NCBI GenBank assembly: GCA_014529385.2
Contig: CM043959.1
Location: 2,352,858-2,416,857, forward strand
Source: Adiantum capillus-veneris
Lineage: Eukaryota > Streptophyta > Polypodiopsida > Polypodiales > Pteridaceae
Reading direction: 5' to 3'
Length of the DNA: 64,000 nucleotides
The position numbers and the translations under genes are program-made. The notes under the pieces are model-generated. The model was not told the DNA's origin. It ran no database searches and saw only the letters and a list, made by a program, of their open reading frames with translations. Positions 32,024 to 43,080 of this stretch are shown piece by piece. Positions within the stretch are counted from its first letter, which is position 1. Each line of letters starts with the position of its first letter.

Positions 32024-32243
32024 ATCTTCCCTTTTTCATTAGCAAAAAGGGAAGGCATTACTAAAGCCCTCCCCTTTGGAGTAGGCCAAAAACCTCATCA
32101 TCTCAAAAGATGGTTTTTTTAATAATCAATTTTTGCACTACTTTTTTTAATTTATTTTATTTTCAAAATAACTTCCCCTTTTTCATTAGCAAAAAGGGAA
32201 GCCATCACTAAGGCCTCCCCCCTTTGGGGCAGGCCAAAAACTT
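32024..32243. repeat. Duplicated hairpin-forming unit
   Basis: A roughly 65-bp unit beginning CCCTTTTTCATTAGCAAAAA, which self-pairs as CCCTTTTT...AAAAAGGG, occurs at about 32029-32093 and 32177-32241. Each copy ends AGGCCAAAAAC. No gene. Confidence 0.75.
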
Positions 32244-33330
32244 AGAAAAGCTACATATAGAGTGTACATGGTTAATATTTTTTGGTTGGCCTTGAGTGGA
32301 GCTGTATGTGGATTTTGCAACCGCAGTTAATTGATGTTCGAAGGTGATCGAGACGTCTTACTGATTGAGGACTCGCTTTGAATTAATTCGCAATTTACTA
32401 ATCTGGAATGAAAAAGCACACCATATACCATATAGGCCTCTGCTAATCAACTCACTTTTGACCGGTCAATGAGGCGGCAAAGCATTCAGGTGAAGAAGCC
32501 GCCAGGCGCCATTGTGAGGCTCAATATTGAAGATGTTCGGCAAAAGTGAGAGCAGATCGCTAATGCTTGTTATCTGCACGTAGTAGTGGGCAAGGTTAGA
32601 GAGCAACGGAGTGCCAAGTTCTGCCACCCGATGCCTCTCAAAACCTGCCGAAACTAGTCCGCTCATGTGCGAACTAGTTCCTGCAGGTTCTTCCTACAAG
32701 CTGTTTAAAGCTTCCTACGAATATTTTTTTTATTTTTCGAAAGGGAAACTTATCGGTAGTAGTAGTAGGGGGTTCCCAATCAGATAAAATCGAGAAAAGA
32801 GAGGAATCTGAGCTGATACCAGTAGAGGGAAGCAACGATGCTTGCACGGAAGCTGGTGCACTCAAGTAGATCAGCAGAGATTTGCACACTAGAAGCAGCG
32901 ATGGCGGATGCTTGCACGGAAGTTGGTGCACTCGAGCAAAGGAGCAAGGAATTTGTTGGGCACAGGTGATGCAGGCAAAAGGCGGAAGAGGGGGGGACAT
33001 AGGCAAGGGTGGGAGGGATATCATGCAAGCAGGAGGTGAAGTTAGGGAGGGTGTCGTGCTGCGGAGTCACTGAGGAGGCCGTGAGCAGTGGATTGTGTCA
33101 AATTCATTTTTTCTTCAAAAGGAAATTGTGCTACTATATCAGATCAGCGTGCGGGCCTATTTGGTGTAGAATTACCAAGGTGAGGCGTCCGTCTCCTGCA
33201 CGCAGGATCGAATCCTCCTTTTGGAGGTTGAAGGCCCTTCACCTGGCAAGGGTGATCCTCCTACAATTCCTAGGAGGAATCTAAGGAAACTAACAAATAT
33301 AAATAAAGAGGAGCCACTAGGTGCTCTCTA
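32244..33330. other. No gene recognised; short duplicated motif and a box-B-like site
   Basis: GATGCTTGCACGGAAG(C/T)TGG occurs twice near 32838 and 32912. GGATCGAATCC at 33205-33215 resembles a tRNA B box, but no convincing A box is visible. Open frames such as 32674-33024 minus lack motifs. Confidence 0.4.
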
Positions 33331-34435
33331 GAATACCCCCAAAGTTTGTCAAAACTCCCAAAATACCCCTCAAATTTCCAAAATTCCCAAAATGCCCTTC
33401 TTATTTGACTAAAGCTTCCTTAAGTGCCCTTCAATTTTATCAGAATTCCCAATACATCCCGCGTACATCTCTCAAGACATAATTTTTTGCAACTCTTCTT
33501 AGGAATATTGGTTTTCTTTGGGGTGCTCTACCGACGAGGTTGAAGATATGGGAGAGAGGGATTGGGTCAAATCGATGCTTGGGGTGCAAGTTGGCTAGTG
33601 AAGATCTGGCCCCCCTATTCATGGAATGCCCAACTATCAAAGGCCTCGTAGGGAAAATATGCAAGTGGGTCCAAAGAATATGGAAAATTGGTTTTTTCTA
33701 GACTAATTTATTCCTTGGAGGTAAGAATTCAGGTAGTCTTGCCCTCCTCATCTACACTCAAATCGTTAGGTACTTCTTCTTACATAATGTATGGTAGACA
33801 AGGAACCGCCGTTTGTTTGAAGGAGGTTTTGAGGTGGCAAGCTTCGCAGAAATTATACAAGAAAACAAAGTGCTAATATGGACGCTTGAGTGCAAGATAA
33901 ACTCGGAGGATTGGTCTAGGACTACTTGTGCCTTGTTGTCAGCAAATGGAATGCCTAGGAAGGGGGAAAATCTTGGCCATTGGAAAATAGAAGATCTTTG
34001 AAGAGCATGATAATTGACCTTGTGTATCAAGGATAAGGGGGCGACTCGTTAGGGGTGGCTGCCCAGATAGACGATGTAATTATGGTCCATGGATGATGTC
34101 ATGGCTCAGAACGAGCATGGCAAGACCTTGTAATTTTTTGGGATGATCAATATAATTCACTCACAATTGTGAGTTTTGCAAAAAAAAAAGGAATATTGGT
34201 TTTCCATCGTTAATAAATATTAGAAGCACGATTTGTGATCGTATTACTTGTCAGCTTGTTTATCTAAGAATCTTAAAGATGGATCTCTATAATGCAAGAA
34301 GGATAAGGTATCTGAAAGTTGGAGCAAACCATCAAAAATAGGAGCAAGGGCATTTTGGGATTTTTGGAAATTTATGGGGTATTTTGGAAAATTTCACAAA
34401 ATACAAGGGTATTTTGGTAATTTTTTTTAAAAATA
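33331..34435. repeat. Inverted repeat of AAAATACCC-type sequence around LINE-B
   Basis: The left arm (about 33335-33420, with CCAAAATTCCCAAAATGCCC) and the right arm (about 34345-34430, with GGGCATTTTGGGATTTTTGG) are reverse complements with some divergence. After removing LINE-B the arms flank about 300 bases. This could be a foldback element or a larger MITE. Confidence 0.6.
33517..34189 (+). mobile_element. LINE-B: 5'-truncated LINE with 15-bp target duplication
   Basis: Flanked by perfect copies of GGAATATTGGTTTTC (33502-33516 and 34190-34204) and ending in an A-run, the signature of target-primed reverse transcription. The coding remnant reads FLWGALPTRLKIWERGIG, then CLGC...EDLAPLF, the zf-RVT zinc-binding region at the C-terminus of plant LINE ORF2, with stops in the frame (TAG after KIGFF and after NVW). 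The 3' end has the 14-base palindrome CTCACAATTGTGAG (34160-34173), then TTTTGC and the A-tail, shared with the tail at 30639. Confidence 0.9.
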
Positions 34436-35370
34436 AAATCAACTTTAGCATGCCTTTGTATAACCTTCGTGATTGTAATCCAAACTAGTCTGTGTCAATG
34501 CAGACCAATTTCAACACGAGGGAGTGTTGTTGCAGTATATTTTTTATTTTTTTATATAAAATTGGCAACTTCATAAAACTTGATCACATTTATATTAAAC
34601 AAAAGGCCCTTTTTTTTATATAGATGTGATTAAGTTTAATATAATCATCAAAAAAATTGTTGTAGTTTAAGTGAAGCAAATTCTATGTGTTCTAAACGTT
34701 TCATGAGTTATTGGCCAAATGCAATTCTATGTCAAAATTTTGAAACAATGAGGCCATTTAATTATATAGTCCTGCTCTTGGTCGTGGTTCCCACCAAAGA
34801 TGGGGAAGGGCTTCCTTGACTCTCATGATCCTCTCTGCAATGATCAAGCTAGTTCAATGTCTATCACCCAAATATTTTGATGATTCCAATAATCTTGTAG
34901 ATGAGAGTGAGAGTACAAACAGTGGTTGGATTCGGTGGCTGAAGATCCACAGATAGCTAGGCAAGAAGCTAATTTGGATCTTGTGTCTTTTCACATAGCG
35001 TGCGAAGTGGCTCCATGTGTGGATGAGGGGGATGATAGCTACTTAAACGGACATACTTGTGATTCAAATTAAAATATGTGCAGCCATAAACATTAAGGAG
35101 ATGTATTGTTTGAAAAGGCATTGTCATGTCACTTATTATATGCTGATATGTATGTAAGAATCTTTTGGTTTGTATTTGTCGTGTGCAATGTCTCTAAATT
35201 TTTTTCTTTATCTTACTCTATGACCATCACTTTTTTTTTGTCACTTTTGAAAATATCTCTCATTGACAAATAAATTTATTGAGGGACTCGCTCATTTCTT
35301 TTGTTGCTTAAAAAAACTTGCTCGCCATTTTGTAAGACTTGCTTTTTGTCCCTTGCTCACTTCTCATTGC
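34436..35370. other. No gene recognised
   Basis: AT-rich, with a short inverted stretch around 34580-34640 (AATATAAAT/ATTTATATT-like). No ORF above background. Confidence 0.5.
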
Positions 35371-35399
35371 TCGTTAAATGATAGCACCCCTCAAAGCGC

Positions 35400-37510
35400 A
35401 ATAGGTCCTCAAAAAGCTTCTTGTTTGTAATGCTATCTCATGGAGTGCATTGAATGCAAGATGGGTAGCATGTATGCCAAGTGTGGTGCACTTTTTAAAG
35501 AGTAGTATATATGTCAAGTATGGTGTGCTCCTCATAGCACAACAGGTCCTTGACAAGCTTCTTGTATGTAATGTTGTCTCATGGAGTGCATTGATTGCAG
35601 GATACGGAGCTATGGGCTGTTTTCAACATATGCAGAGAGAGGGAATCTCTCCAAATGCAATCATGTACACTTACACCTTGAAGGCATGTGGCATTACACA
35701 AGATGCTGCTATGGCAAAGAATTTGCAATGATATTGTTGGTTAGAGAGGTTGTTGAAAGAAACCATTGTCCTTGGCACTACCTTGGTCACCATGTATGCC
35801 AAATGTGGTGCACTTCATAAAGACAAAAAGTACTTGAGGAGATTCTTGTCTTGGGATTTCTTCTCTTGGAACGCATTGATTGTGGGATATGCCCAACTTG
35901 GGTTGGGCCAAGAATATTTGGGCTATTTTTAGCGAATGCAAAGTGAGGGTGTCTCTCCAGATGCAATCACATATGCTTGCATCTTGAAGGCAAGGGGTAG
36001 GGCACTTCTCACAGTGCAACATAGAGCAACACCAAGAAAGCAAGAATCTCTGCTACACAAGCAAACATGGAAGGGAAGAGAATAAGTCTTTCTTTTGTGA
36101 GTACACTTTAAAGAATTTGATAAGAAGAAGGATTTGTACCAAGGCAGTAGGATACATGCTCATATTCGTGATATTGGCTTACTTAAAAAGAACACATACT
36201 TAGGAAACATGTTAGTCGGTATGTACGTCAAGCACGATGCACTTCTCATAGTGTAATAGGTCCTCCACGAGCTTCCTATCTGCAATGTTGTCTCATGGAG
36301 TGCATTGATTGCAATATATGTCCAATAGGGTTAGGGTCAAGAAGCTCTGGGCTATTTTGAACAAATGTAGAGAGAGGGTGGTGCACTTCGCAGAGCGCAA
36401 CAAGTCATAGATGATATTTTTGTCCGCAATGTTGTCTCATGGAGTGCATTGATTGCAGGATGGGCAGTATGCATGCCAAGTGTGGGGCACTTCTCAGCGA
36501 AGGGCATTATGTATGTCAAGTGAAATCTTGGGGGTTCACCTCTTGGACATGTAAGTCACCACATGAGTTCAAATGAATGGGTTTTTCAATTGCCAAAATT
36601 TTAAAACTTTTACGAGCTCATATTAACAAAAGGGGTTTTTAAATTGATTTTAGAGAAAAATTCGTAAGTTTTTTAAGAAAAAGGGATCATTTTATTACCT
36701 AAAGGATGTATGTAAAGGGTTTTTTTAAATACCATTTGAACGCATCTTATATGAGTAGTTTCTTAAAGGTGCACCCCTCGAAAGTGCAATTCACTTTCAG
36801 AGTGCAACAAGTCCTCATTGAGCCTCTTGTCCACAATGCTGTCTGATGGAGTGCATTCATCGTAGGATATGTCCAACAGGGTCAGGATCAAGAAGCTATT
36901 GCTATTTTTAGTAGATGTAGAAAGAGGGCATCTCTCTGAATGCAATCACATACACTTGCACCTTGACCCCAAGGTATGTGGCATTACACAAGATGCTGAT
37001 ATAGGCAAAAGAATTCACAATGATATTGTTAGTCAGGGGCCCATTGAAACAAAAAATTGTATCATGGAGTGGATTGATTGTAGGATATGTCCAATAGGGT
37101 TAGGGTCAAGAAGCTCATGGATATTTTCACTAGATGAAGAGAGAGGGGGTGAGCTTCTTAGAGTGCAACACGTCCTTGACGAGCTTCCTGTTTGCAATGT
37201 TGTTTCATGGAGTGCATTGATTTCAAGATGGGCAATATGTATGTGAGGTGTGGTGCACTTCTCAAAGGACAATATGTATGTCAAGTGCAGTGCACTTCTT
37301 AGAGTGCAATTGGTCCTTGAAGAGCTTCTTGTCCGCAATGTTGTCTCACAGAGTGCATTGATGTCAAATAGGGTCATGGCTAGGAAGCTCTAACCTGTTT
37401 TAAGTAGATGTAGAGAGAGGACACCTCTTAGAATGTATTCACATGCACTTACACCTTGAAGGCATGTGGCATTACGCAAGATGCTTATATGGGCAAAAAA
37501 CTCCAAGATA
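35400..37510 (+). pseudogene. PPR-repeat pseudogene (PLS type), split by a MITE
   Basis: Repeated, frameshifted PPR units are readable: CNVVSWSALIAGY (35560-35610), FQHMQREGISPNAIMYTYTLKACG (35621-35695), GTTLVTMYAKCGALHK (35767-35823), SWNALIVGYAQLGLGQEYLGYF (35866-35930), then further copies to about 37500. In plants such proteins bind organelle RNA, often for editing or splicing. VSWNALI and YAKCGAL are hallmarks of PLS-class arrays. The region has many stops and frame changes, no start region and no E or DYW domain that I can see, so it is not functional. Several copies of TGGAGTGCATTGAT show that units were duplicated before or during decay. The 255-bp MITE at 36527-36781 interrupts it. 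Confidence 0.75.
36527..36781. mobile_element. G-run MITE copy A
   Basis: Begins CTTGGGGGTTCACC and ends GGTGCACCCCTCGA. It is flanked by AAGTGAAAT (36518-36526) and AAGTGCAAT (36782-36790), a 9-bp repeat with one mismatch. The interior shares GGGGTTTTTAAAT, GATCATTTTATTACC and TGAACGC...TTATAT with copy B. Confidence 0.75.
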
Positions 37511-38066
37511 AAGTTTTTTGAATTTTGAATATTATTGCTTAAAGTTTATATACTCGATTCTCTACTTTTAGTTATCCATGTAAAGTAGCATGTGGACCTA
37601 TGGACAATATCTTTGAGTTAACAAAATTTATCATTGATGCATTACTCAAGATTCTTGCATTGTTTCATCTTTTAGGCAGCAATCATATGCAAGTGCAAGA
37701 GATACAAACCCTATCAATGATGAGATTGGCTATATGGGAACGTTGGTATCTATGAATTGAACTTCCGTGTTTTCAAGCGGGTAATAATAATTTACAGATA
37801 TATAAATTTTTTTGACAATGTTGACTTCAAAGTTTCTTTTAATTCATTTTTGGTATCTTATGTTAAAACAAATTGTATAGGACACTGATTTGTTTTCGTG
37901 AGTATAAACGGGCTAGAGCCACAATGAGACAAGATCAATTTGGTTTTTAGTGAATTGATTATTCAAAACCATTATTGAAACACAAGAACCATATATTTTT
38001 CCAAAACATTGTAAGTACGATTTCTTCTACACTTCTTTTGATTCTCATAGTCCATGGAGGCAAGTT
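37511..38066. other. No gene recognised
   Basis: AT-rich linker between the PPR pseudogene and LINE-C. No motif-bearing frame. Confidence 0.5.
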
Positions 38067-39430
38067 ATGCCTATCAATCCTCAAGGACATCGGATGTTTG
38101 ACACCACCAACTCAGCTTGGATATTAGAAGAGGTAAGCAAAGATAATCTTACTGAGACTGATATGACTTCTCTGCATTCCCATCCCCTTATAACATTAGC
38201 ACATGATGAATACTCTAACAAAGGAGAGAGCAATACTGATACAATGGATGATGAAATGGAAGATCTTGCCTTAGAGTTGGACATTCAACCTTTGGGAGAG
38301 CCTCAACCATCATTTTTTTTTCTTGACACACTCTCTCTCTTACAATTTCTTTTGACACTCGCAATGGTTCTTCTTCTTCAACAAGGTCCACAACCCTGTG
38401 GACAATGATCCAAAATCTCCTAAGTGTGGAGATAAAAACACAGCCACTCAATGGATGATGAAATGGAAGATCTTGCCTTAGAGTTGGACATTCAACCTTT
38501 GGGAGAGCCTCAATCATCAATTTTTTTTCTAGACACACTCTCTCTCTTACAATGTCTTCCGACACTCGCAATGGTTCTTCTTCTTTAACAAGGTCCACAA
38601 CCCTGTGGACAATGATCCAAAATCTCCTAAGTGTGGAGATAAAAACACGATCACTCAACCAACGACATCGAAAACCATGATTATGGCATACTTGGTATCA
38701 TTGCAAGAGACCGTAAACAAACAAGGTGAAGACTTACGGGCACTTGCAATGGAGAATGGCATGCTAAGGGTTCTTGTGGTTGAGAATGAAAATCTCAAGA
38801 GGACACTTGAGATGCAAACAACACGTTTGATGCAACTTGAAGAGGAAGTCAAGGAATGTAAACGCTCTCTTGTGAACTTGAATGCTTTGAAGGAGCGCAT
38901 GAGAAAAGTAGAGCATGGCTATGTATTGAAAGAGGAGAAATTTGACACAATGAGCGGGGATGTACGCGACATGAAAAATGTATGCACAAACAAGTCTTGG
39001 GCTAATGTATGTGGTAGCAATGTGGTTCCTAATTCCTCCCTCATGCAAGCTATGGCTCAACGAGAATTTAGAGATGCCTCCTTCTCTTGCCATTCTTATC
39101 AAAGATTTCTTCAAAACCCACTTTGGCATGTCCAGAGTTATGGGTCTATGGAGCACCTAGAGTGGGTAAGCAAGGAGCTCCTCTCTGGGGAGAACGGCCA
39201 ATTGTATGCACCATGCCGGATGAGACCAAACAAAAGATTATCCTTGATAATAGTTGGATCTATTTGAGGGATACAAAATGTTTTGTATGTGAAGATTGCA
39301 CTACTAAAGAAACAAAATATGCGTCGCAAGGAATATATGAGGAAAAGAATAAGAAAAACAAGAAGATCTCTCACGAAGAAAATGTGCCGAGGAGGAGGCA
39401 AGTCCCTCAAGCAAATAGGGATGCGTGACC
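38067..39430 (+). pseudogene. LINE-C ORF1, L1-ORF1p-like (coiled coil plus RNA-binding region)
   Basis: An opening segment at 38067-38408 is followed by a coiled-coil region at 38605-38940 (LVSLQETVNKQGEDLRALAM, MLRVLVVENENLKRTLEMQ), rich in Leu heptads. After frame changes near 39060-39150, a C-terminal part at 39160-39428 reads GERPIVCTMPDETKQKIILD and NSWIYLRD...CEDCTTKE. That order, coiled coil then an R-P-I-x-x-x domain with K-x-x-I-L and E-D-x-T, is the L1 ORF1p (Transposase_22) plan: a trimeric RNA-binding chaperone. It differs from the DUF4283 ORF1 of LINE-A, so two LINE lineages are present. A 207-bp in-frame tandem duplication lies within it at 38244-38657. Confidence 0.7.
38244..38657 (+). 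repeat. 207-bp tandem duplication within LINE-C ORF1
   Basis: Two copies starting ATGGATGATGAAATGG at 38244 and 38451. The period of 207 is a multiple of three. The copies differ at only a few positions, so the duplication is younger than most of the decay. Confidence 0.9.
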
Positions 39431-39439
39431 TATGAGACT

Positions 39440-42271
39440 GAGTTACAATTGAAAATATGCTTTTGGAATTGCAATGGATACCCATGGAATGTGGGGGGTG
39501 GCATTGATGAAATAACAAGCAAAGCCAATGTTTGTGTTTCTTGTTGAAACTTGGGATGATACACAAAGGATTAACGGCTTGGAGGATTACAATGTACATT
39601 CATTGATATGGTCAAAGAATCTCAAGCAACAAAGAGGGAAAGGAGGGATAGCATGTATGATTAAGAAAGGATTGGAAGATTTTGTATCAATTGTGAAAGA
39701 TGACAAGTATAAACATTATGTATGGCATAAAATTATGACACCAAAAAGAGGACCCATTTTTGTACCCGGCTGCTACATTCCTCATCGTGATTCCCCCTTC
39801 TATGCTTACATGAATAGAGATCATCCACTTTTTTATTTTGAAGAGGACGTTGCTTATTTCAAAGGCGAAGGTGATGTTATTGCACAAAAACATTGCAACC
39901 TCGGGGGGTGCATTATGTAATCGTGTTAATGTATAACGTGAGTTCGAAAGGAGGTGTTTTGAAATGCAAAAAATTTAGGCAATTTAACAGAGATACATTA
40001 AAATAAGGGGTTTTTATATTCAATTTTGGAAAAATAAAAATAAAAACAAGGGGTCATTTTATTCATTCGGACATGTTAAAAGAGGGTTTTTTTTAATACC
40101 CCGTGAACGCTTGTTATATAGGGGTTACTGAATGGTGAACCCCCCGAGATTCCAACATGATACTCAACAATTCGATATGCAATATATTTCAAGGGAGTTG
40201 GAGGAAGTTCACTTGTATGATCATACTTCAATGGATGAGAAAGATCCGGATCACTATGGAAAGTTACTTTTACACGTGTGTAATAGCACAGGTTTTCTCA
40301 TTGCCATGGTGTATCTTTGTGGAGTGGAACGAATGGATTTACATGTAGAAAACATAATGGGGATAGCGTGATGGACTATATGCTACTCTCCAAAGCCATC
40401 ATGTATCGCATAAAGAGTTTTATGTTTGGCCAGTGGACCCCAAAATTGAGCACCAATGTATATTGAAATGGTTGAGTGAAAGTTATGGATGACAAAGCTT
40501 CAATATGATGCACCATTGGAAACTAAATGGGAAGCTTTCAAGAAATTTATTTGTTCTTGTGCCGAAGAATTCTTTTCCATAAAGCATCTCCATGGTATCA
40601 ACAAAGATAGATCACTCAAAAGGTGGTTCGATAAAGAATATCAAAATGCTGAAAAGTTGGGCCTTGATAAAGCTTGATGCGACTATGGACAAAGACAACT
40701 ACCAAAGTCTGCATACATGCAAGGCATCAATTCAAAAGAAGAGAAGAAGATAGGAAGTAAAGCAACAACTTTTTCAAGTCCAAGAAAAGGCATGTGCATG
40801 TGGAAGATTTTGGAGAAACTTGAGAAGCAAGCGGGTGAGAATTTTGATAACTTGAGACTTGTGGATATGTACACACATTGTAGGCAACTATATGAGCAAC
40901 CAAATGCTTTTAAATTTTCATTTTATGGTTTACTTCCATGTATGCACTCTTTTTTTACTATTGAGGATGTATGCAGTGGGCTCAAAAAGTTGGCCACTTG
41001 CAAAGCGAGAGATCTTCAAGGTATCAAGCCGGAGATGATCAAATGGATGGGAGATTTTACACATGAGTGGATGTGTAATATGTTTAACCTTGCACTTCAA
41101 CATGGTATGTCTTATGATTGGAGTACTAATTGGGTCAAACCTTTGCATAAAGGAGGGGATGTAAAGATTGTAGACAACTACTGAACTATAATGATTGGGT
41201 CTCTTATGGTAAAGTTGTTTGGGTGCATAATGGAGACAAAATTGGGTGATTGGGCTGAAGAGAATGACAAGCGTGCAAAAGAACAAGCGGGTTATTTTTT
41301 ATGCCATAGCACCATTGATCATCTTATCACTCTTCGTGTTCTCATGGAGGAAAGTCGGTTGAAAGGCAAGCAATTGTATTGTTGTTTTGTGGACTTTAAG
41401 AAAGCCTTTGATATGATTCCATGTAACAATTTGTGGAGAAGGATGGAAGAACTTCAAGTGCCAAGTGAGTTTATGCTTGTGGTTTCTTGAATCTATGAGA
41501 AGGTGATGTGTCAATTGCACATTGGAAAGAGGAATTTCAAAAAAAATTGAAAGCACTATTGGGGTTAAATAAGGATGTCCATTGTCACTAGCTCCCTTTG
41601 GTCTATGCATCGATCAATTGGAACAAATGGTACTTGACTTTATGCAAGAAGAAGGCATTGAAGAGGTCACTATTTGCAATGCCGTAGTCATGCTTTTGTT
41701 ATATGTGAACGATGTAGTGCTTCTATCACACACTTTAGAAGATGCACAAAAGATTATGGTTGTCCTTGAGAACTTGCTTGCATAGTGGGCTGATTGTGAA
41801 TGAATCCAAAACAAAGGTTATGCTTGTGAAAACCAACCATAAGGAGAAACCATGCATTGGTACAACAATGAGACACTTGAAATTGTTGAGAGATTTAAGT
41901 ACCCTCGCCTTGAGGTTTTGTCCAATCACAAGTGGCATCAATGTGCTATGCGTCGTTTGGAAGCGGGAAAGAGAGCATATTATGCATTTGAGAACATGTG
42001 TAATGCGGGAAACATCAAGTGTTGGGTTCTCAAGAAGTACCTTTTTGATGTATTTGTGACACCGGTTCTTCTTTATAAAGTTGAAGTGTGGGGTGGGAGC
42101 ATCTCAAAGTCTACTTGGAAACAGTTTGAGAATGCCCAAAAGCATTTTCTTACAAAATTTCTCCAAGTTAAGACACAAACAACATATATGCTCCTACTTC
42201 TTGAGTTGGGATCTCTTCCAATTGGGGTTATGGGCATGGAAAATTTGCAATATAGCATTTTGAAAAGCTAG
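39440..42271 (+). pseudogene. LINE-C ORF2: endonuclease and reverse transcriptase, inactivated
   Basis: The endonuclease region starts with FWNCNGYPWN near 39469, then VETWDD, GKGGIACMIKKGL and CYIP (39528-39770). MITE copy B interrupts it at 39900-40148. The linker and RT follow: ATCKARDLQGIKPEMIKW (40990-41050), WVKPLHKGGD and NYRTIMIGS-like junction near 41180, FVDFKKAFDMIP (motif A, 41391-41426), CPLAPFGLCIDQLE-like motif B near 41576-41625, and LLYVNDVVLLS (motif C, 41696-41730). Motif C should be YADD; here the first catalytic Asp is Asn. The C-terminal part (VEVWGGSISKSTWKQFENAQ, LLLELGSLP) extends to 42271. Stops and shifts separate the pieces. The clade is uncertain. Confidence 0.8.
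39900..40148. mobile_element. G-run MITE copy B (inside LINE-C ORF2)
   Basis: Begins CTCGGGGGGTGCA and ends TGAACCCCCCGAG. Flanks are ATTGCAAC (39892-39899) and ATTCCAAC (40149-40156), an 8-bp repeat with one mismatch. It interrupts LINE-C ORF2 between the endonuclease and RT parts. Confidence 0.82.
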
Positions 42272-42780
42272 GGATTTCTTTTTTGTTGGTGCAACCATTG
42301 CTTAGCTAACCTTGAGAACATTGTCTTTGTCATGCCACGTTTTGAAATGCAAAGACATGCAAAGCTGCCAATATATGTAGTGTTTTAATAGGCTTGTCCA
42401 AGATCCACCACGTCTACTACAACCACCTACCAGCATTTTGAGATATTGCCCTAGAACTGCTTGCCCGTTGTCAAGCCTTGCCCTACTCACACTACAACTA
42501 GCAGTGGTTTGAAATGTTGTGGGAAAGGCTAGCAAAACTACCAACAATCAAAAATGTTTTGGAATGCCTTGTCAAGACGGAGCTCCTTGCAACTTTATTT
42601 TTGCCATTGCCTGCAATAATTGACACCCACAAGCTCTATGCCTTGGCAGCAAAAATGATGACATTTTGACTCATACCCCACTTTGGCAACTTTGATATTA
42701 CTGTTAGGATATGTGTGCTATGGTGGGTGATGATGATGGGGAGCCATAGCGTGGAGGAGCGTGTAGAGCAAGGGAAGAAA

Positions 42781-42869
<89 letters not shown>

Positions 42870-43080
42870 GAGCAAAATGATATGAAAAAGAACCATGCTT
42901 ATTTATTACTGTGAATCTTATACATATATAGATAGAACTAACCATGCACTTCAAACCTTTTACAATGCAAACTCCACTTGGGACTAGTGGTGTGCAAATC
43001 ATAGGGTATGTTCCCATGGGATAGACCACACACTGACCAGGGCCTCAAACCCAACATTTCTACTTACGGGATCTCCACAA
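42272..43080. other. No gene; (TG)n(AG)n microsatellite
   Basis: A TG run at 42782-42837 passes directly into an AG run to 42866. The remainder shows no motif-bearing ORF. Confidence 0.7.
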
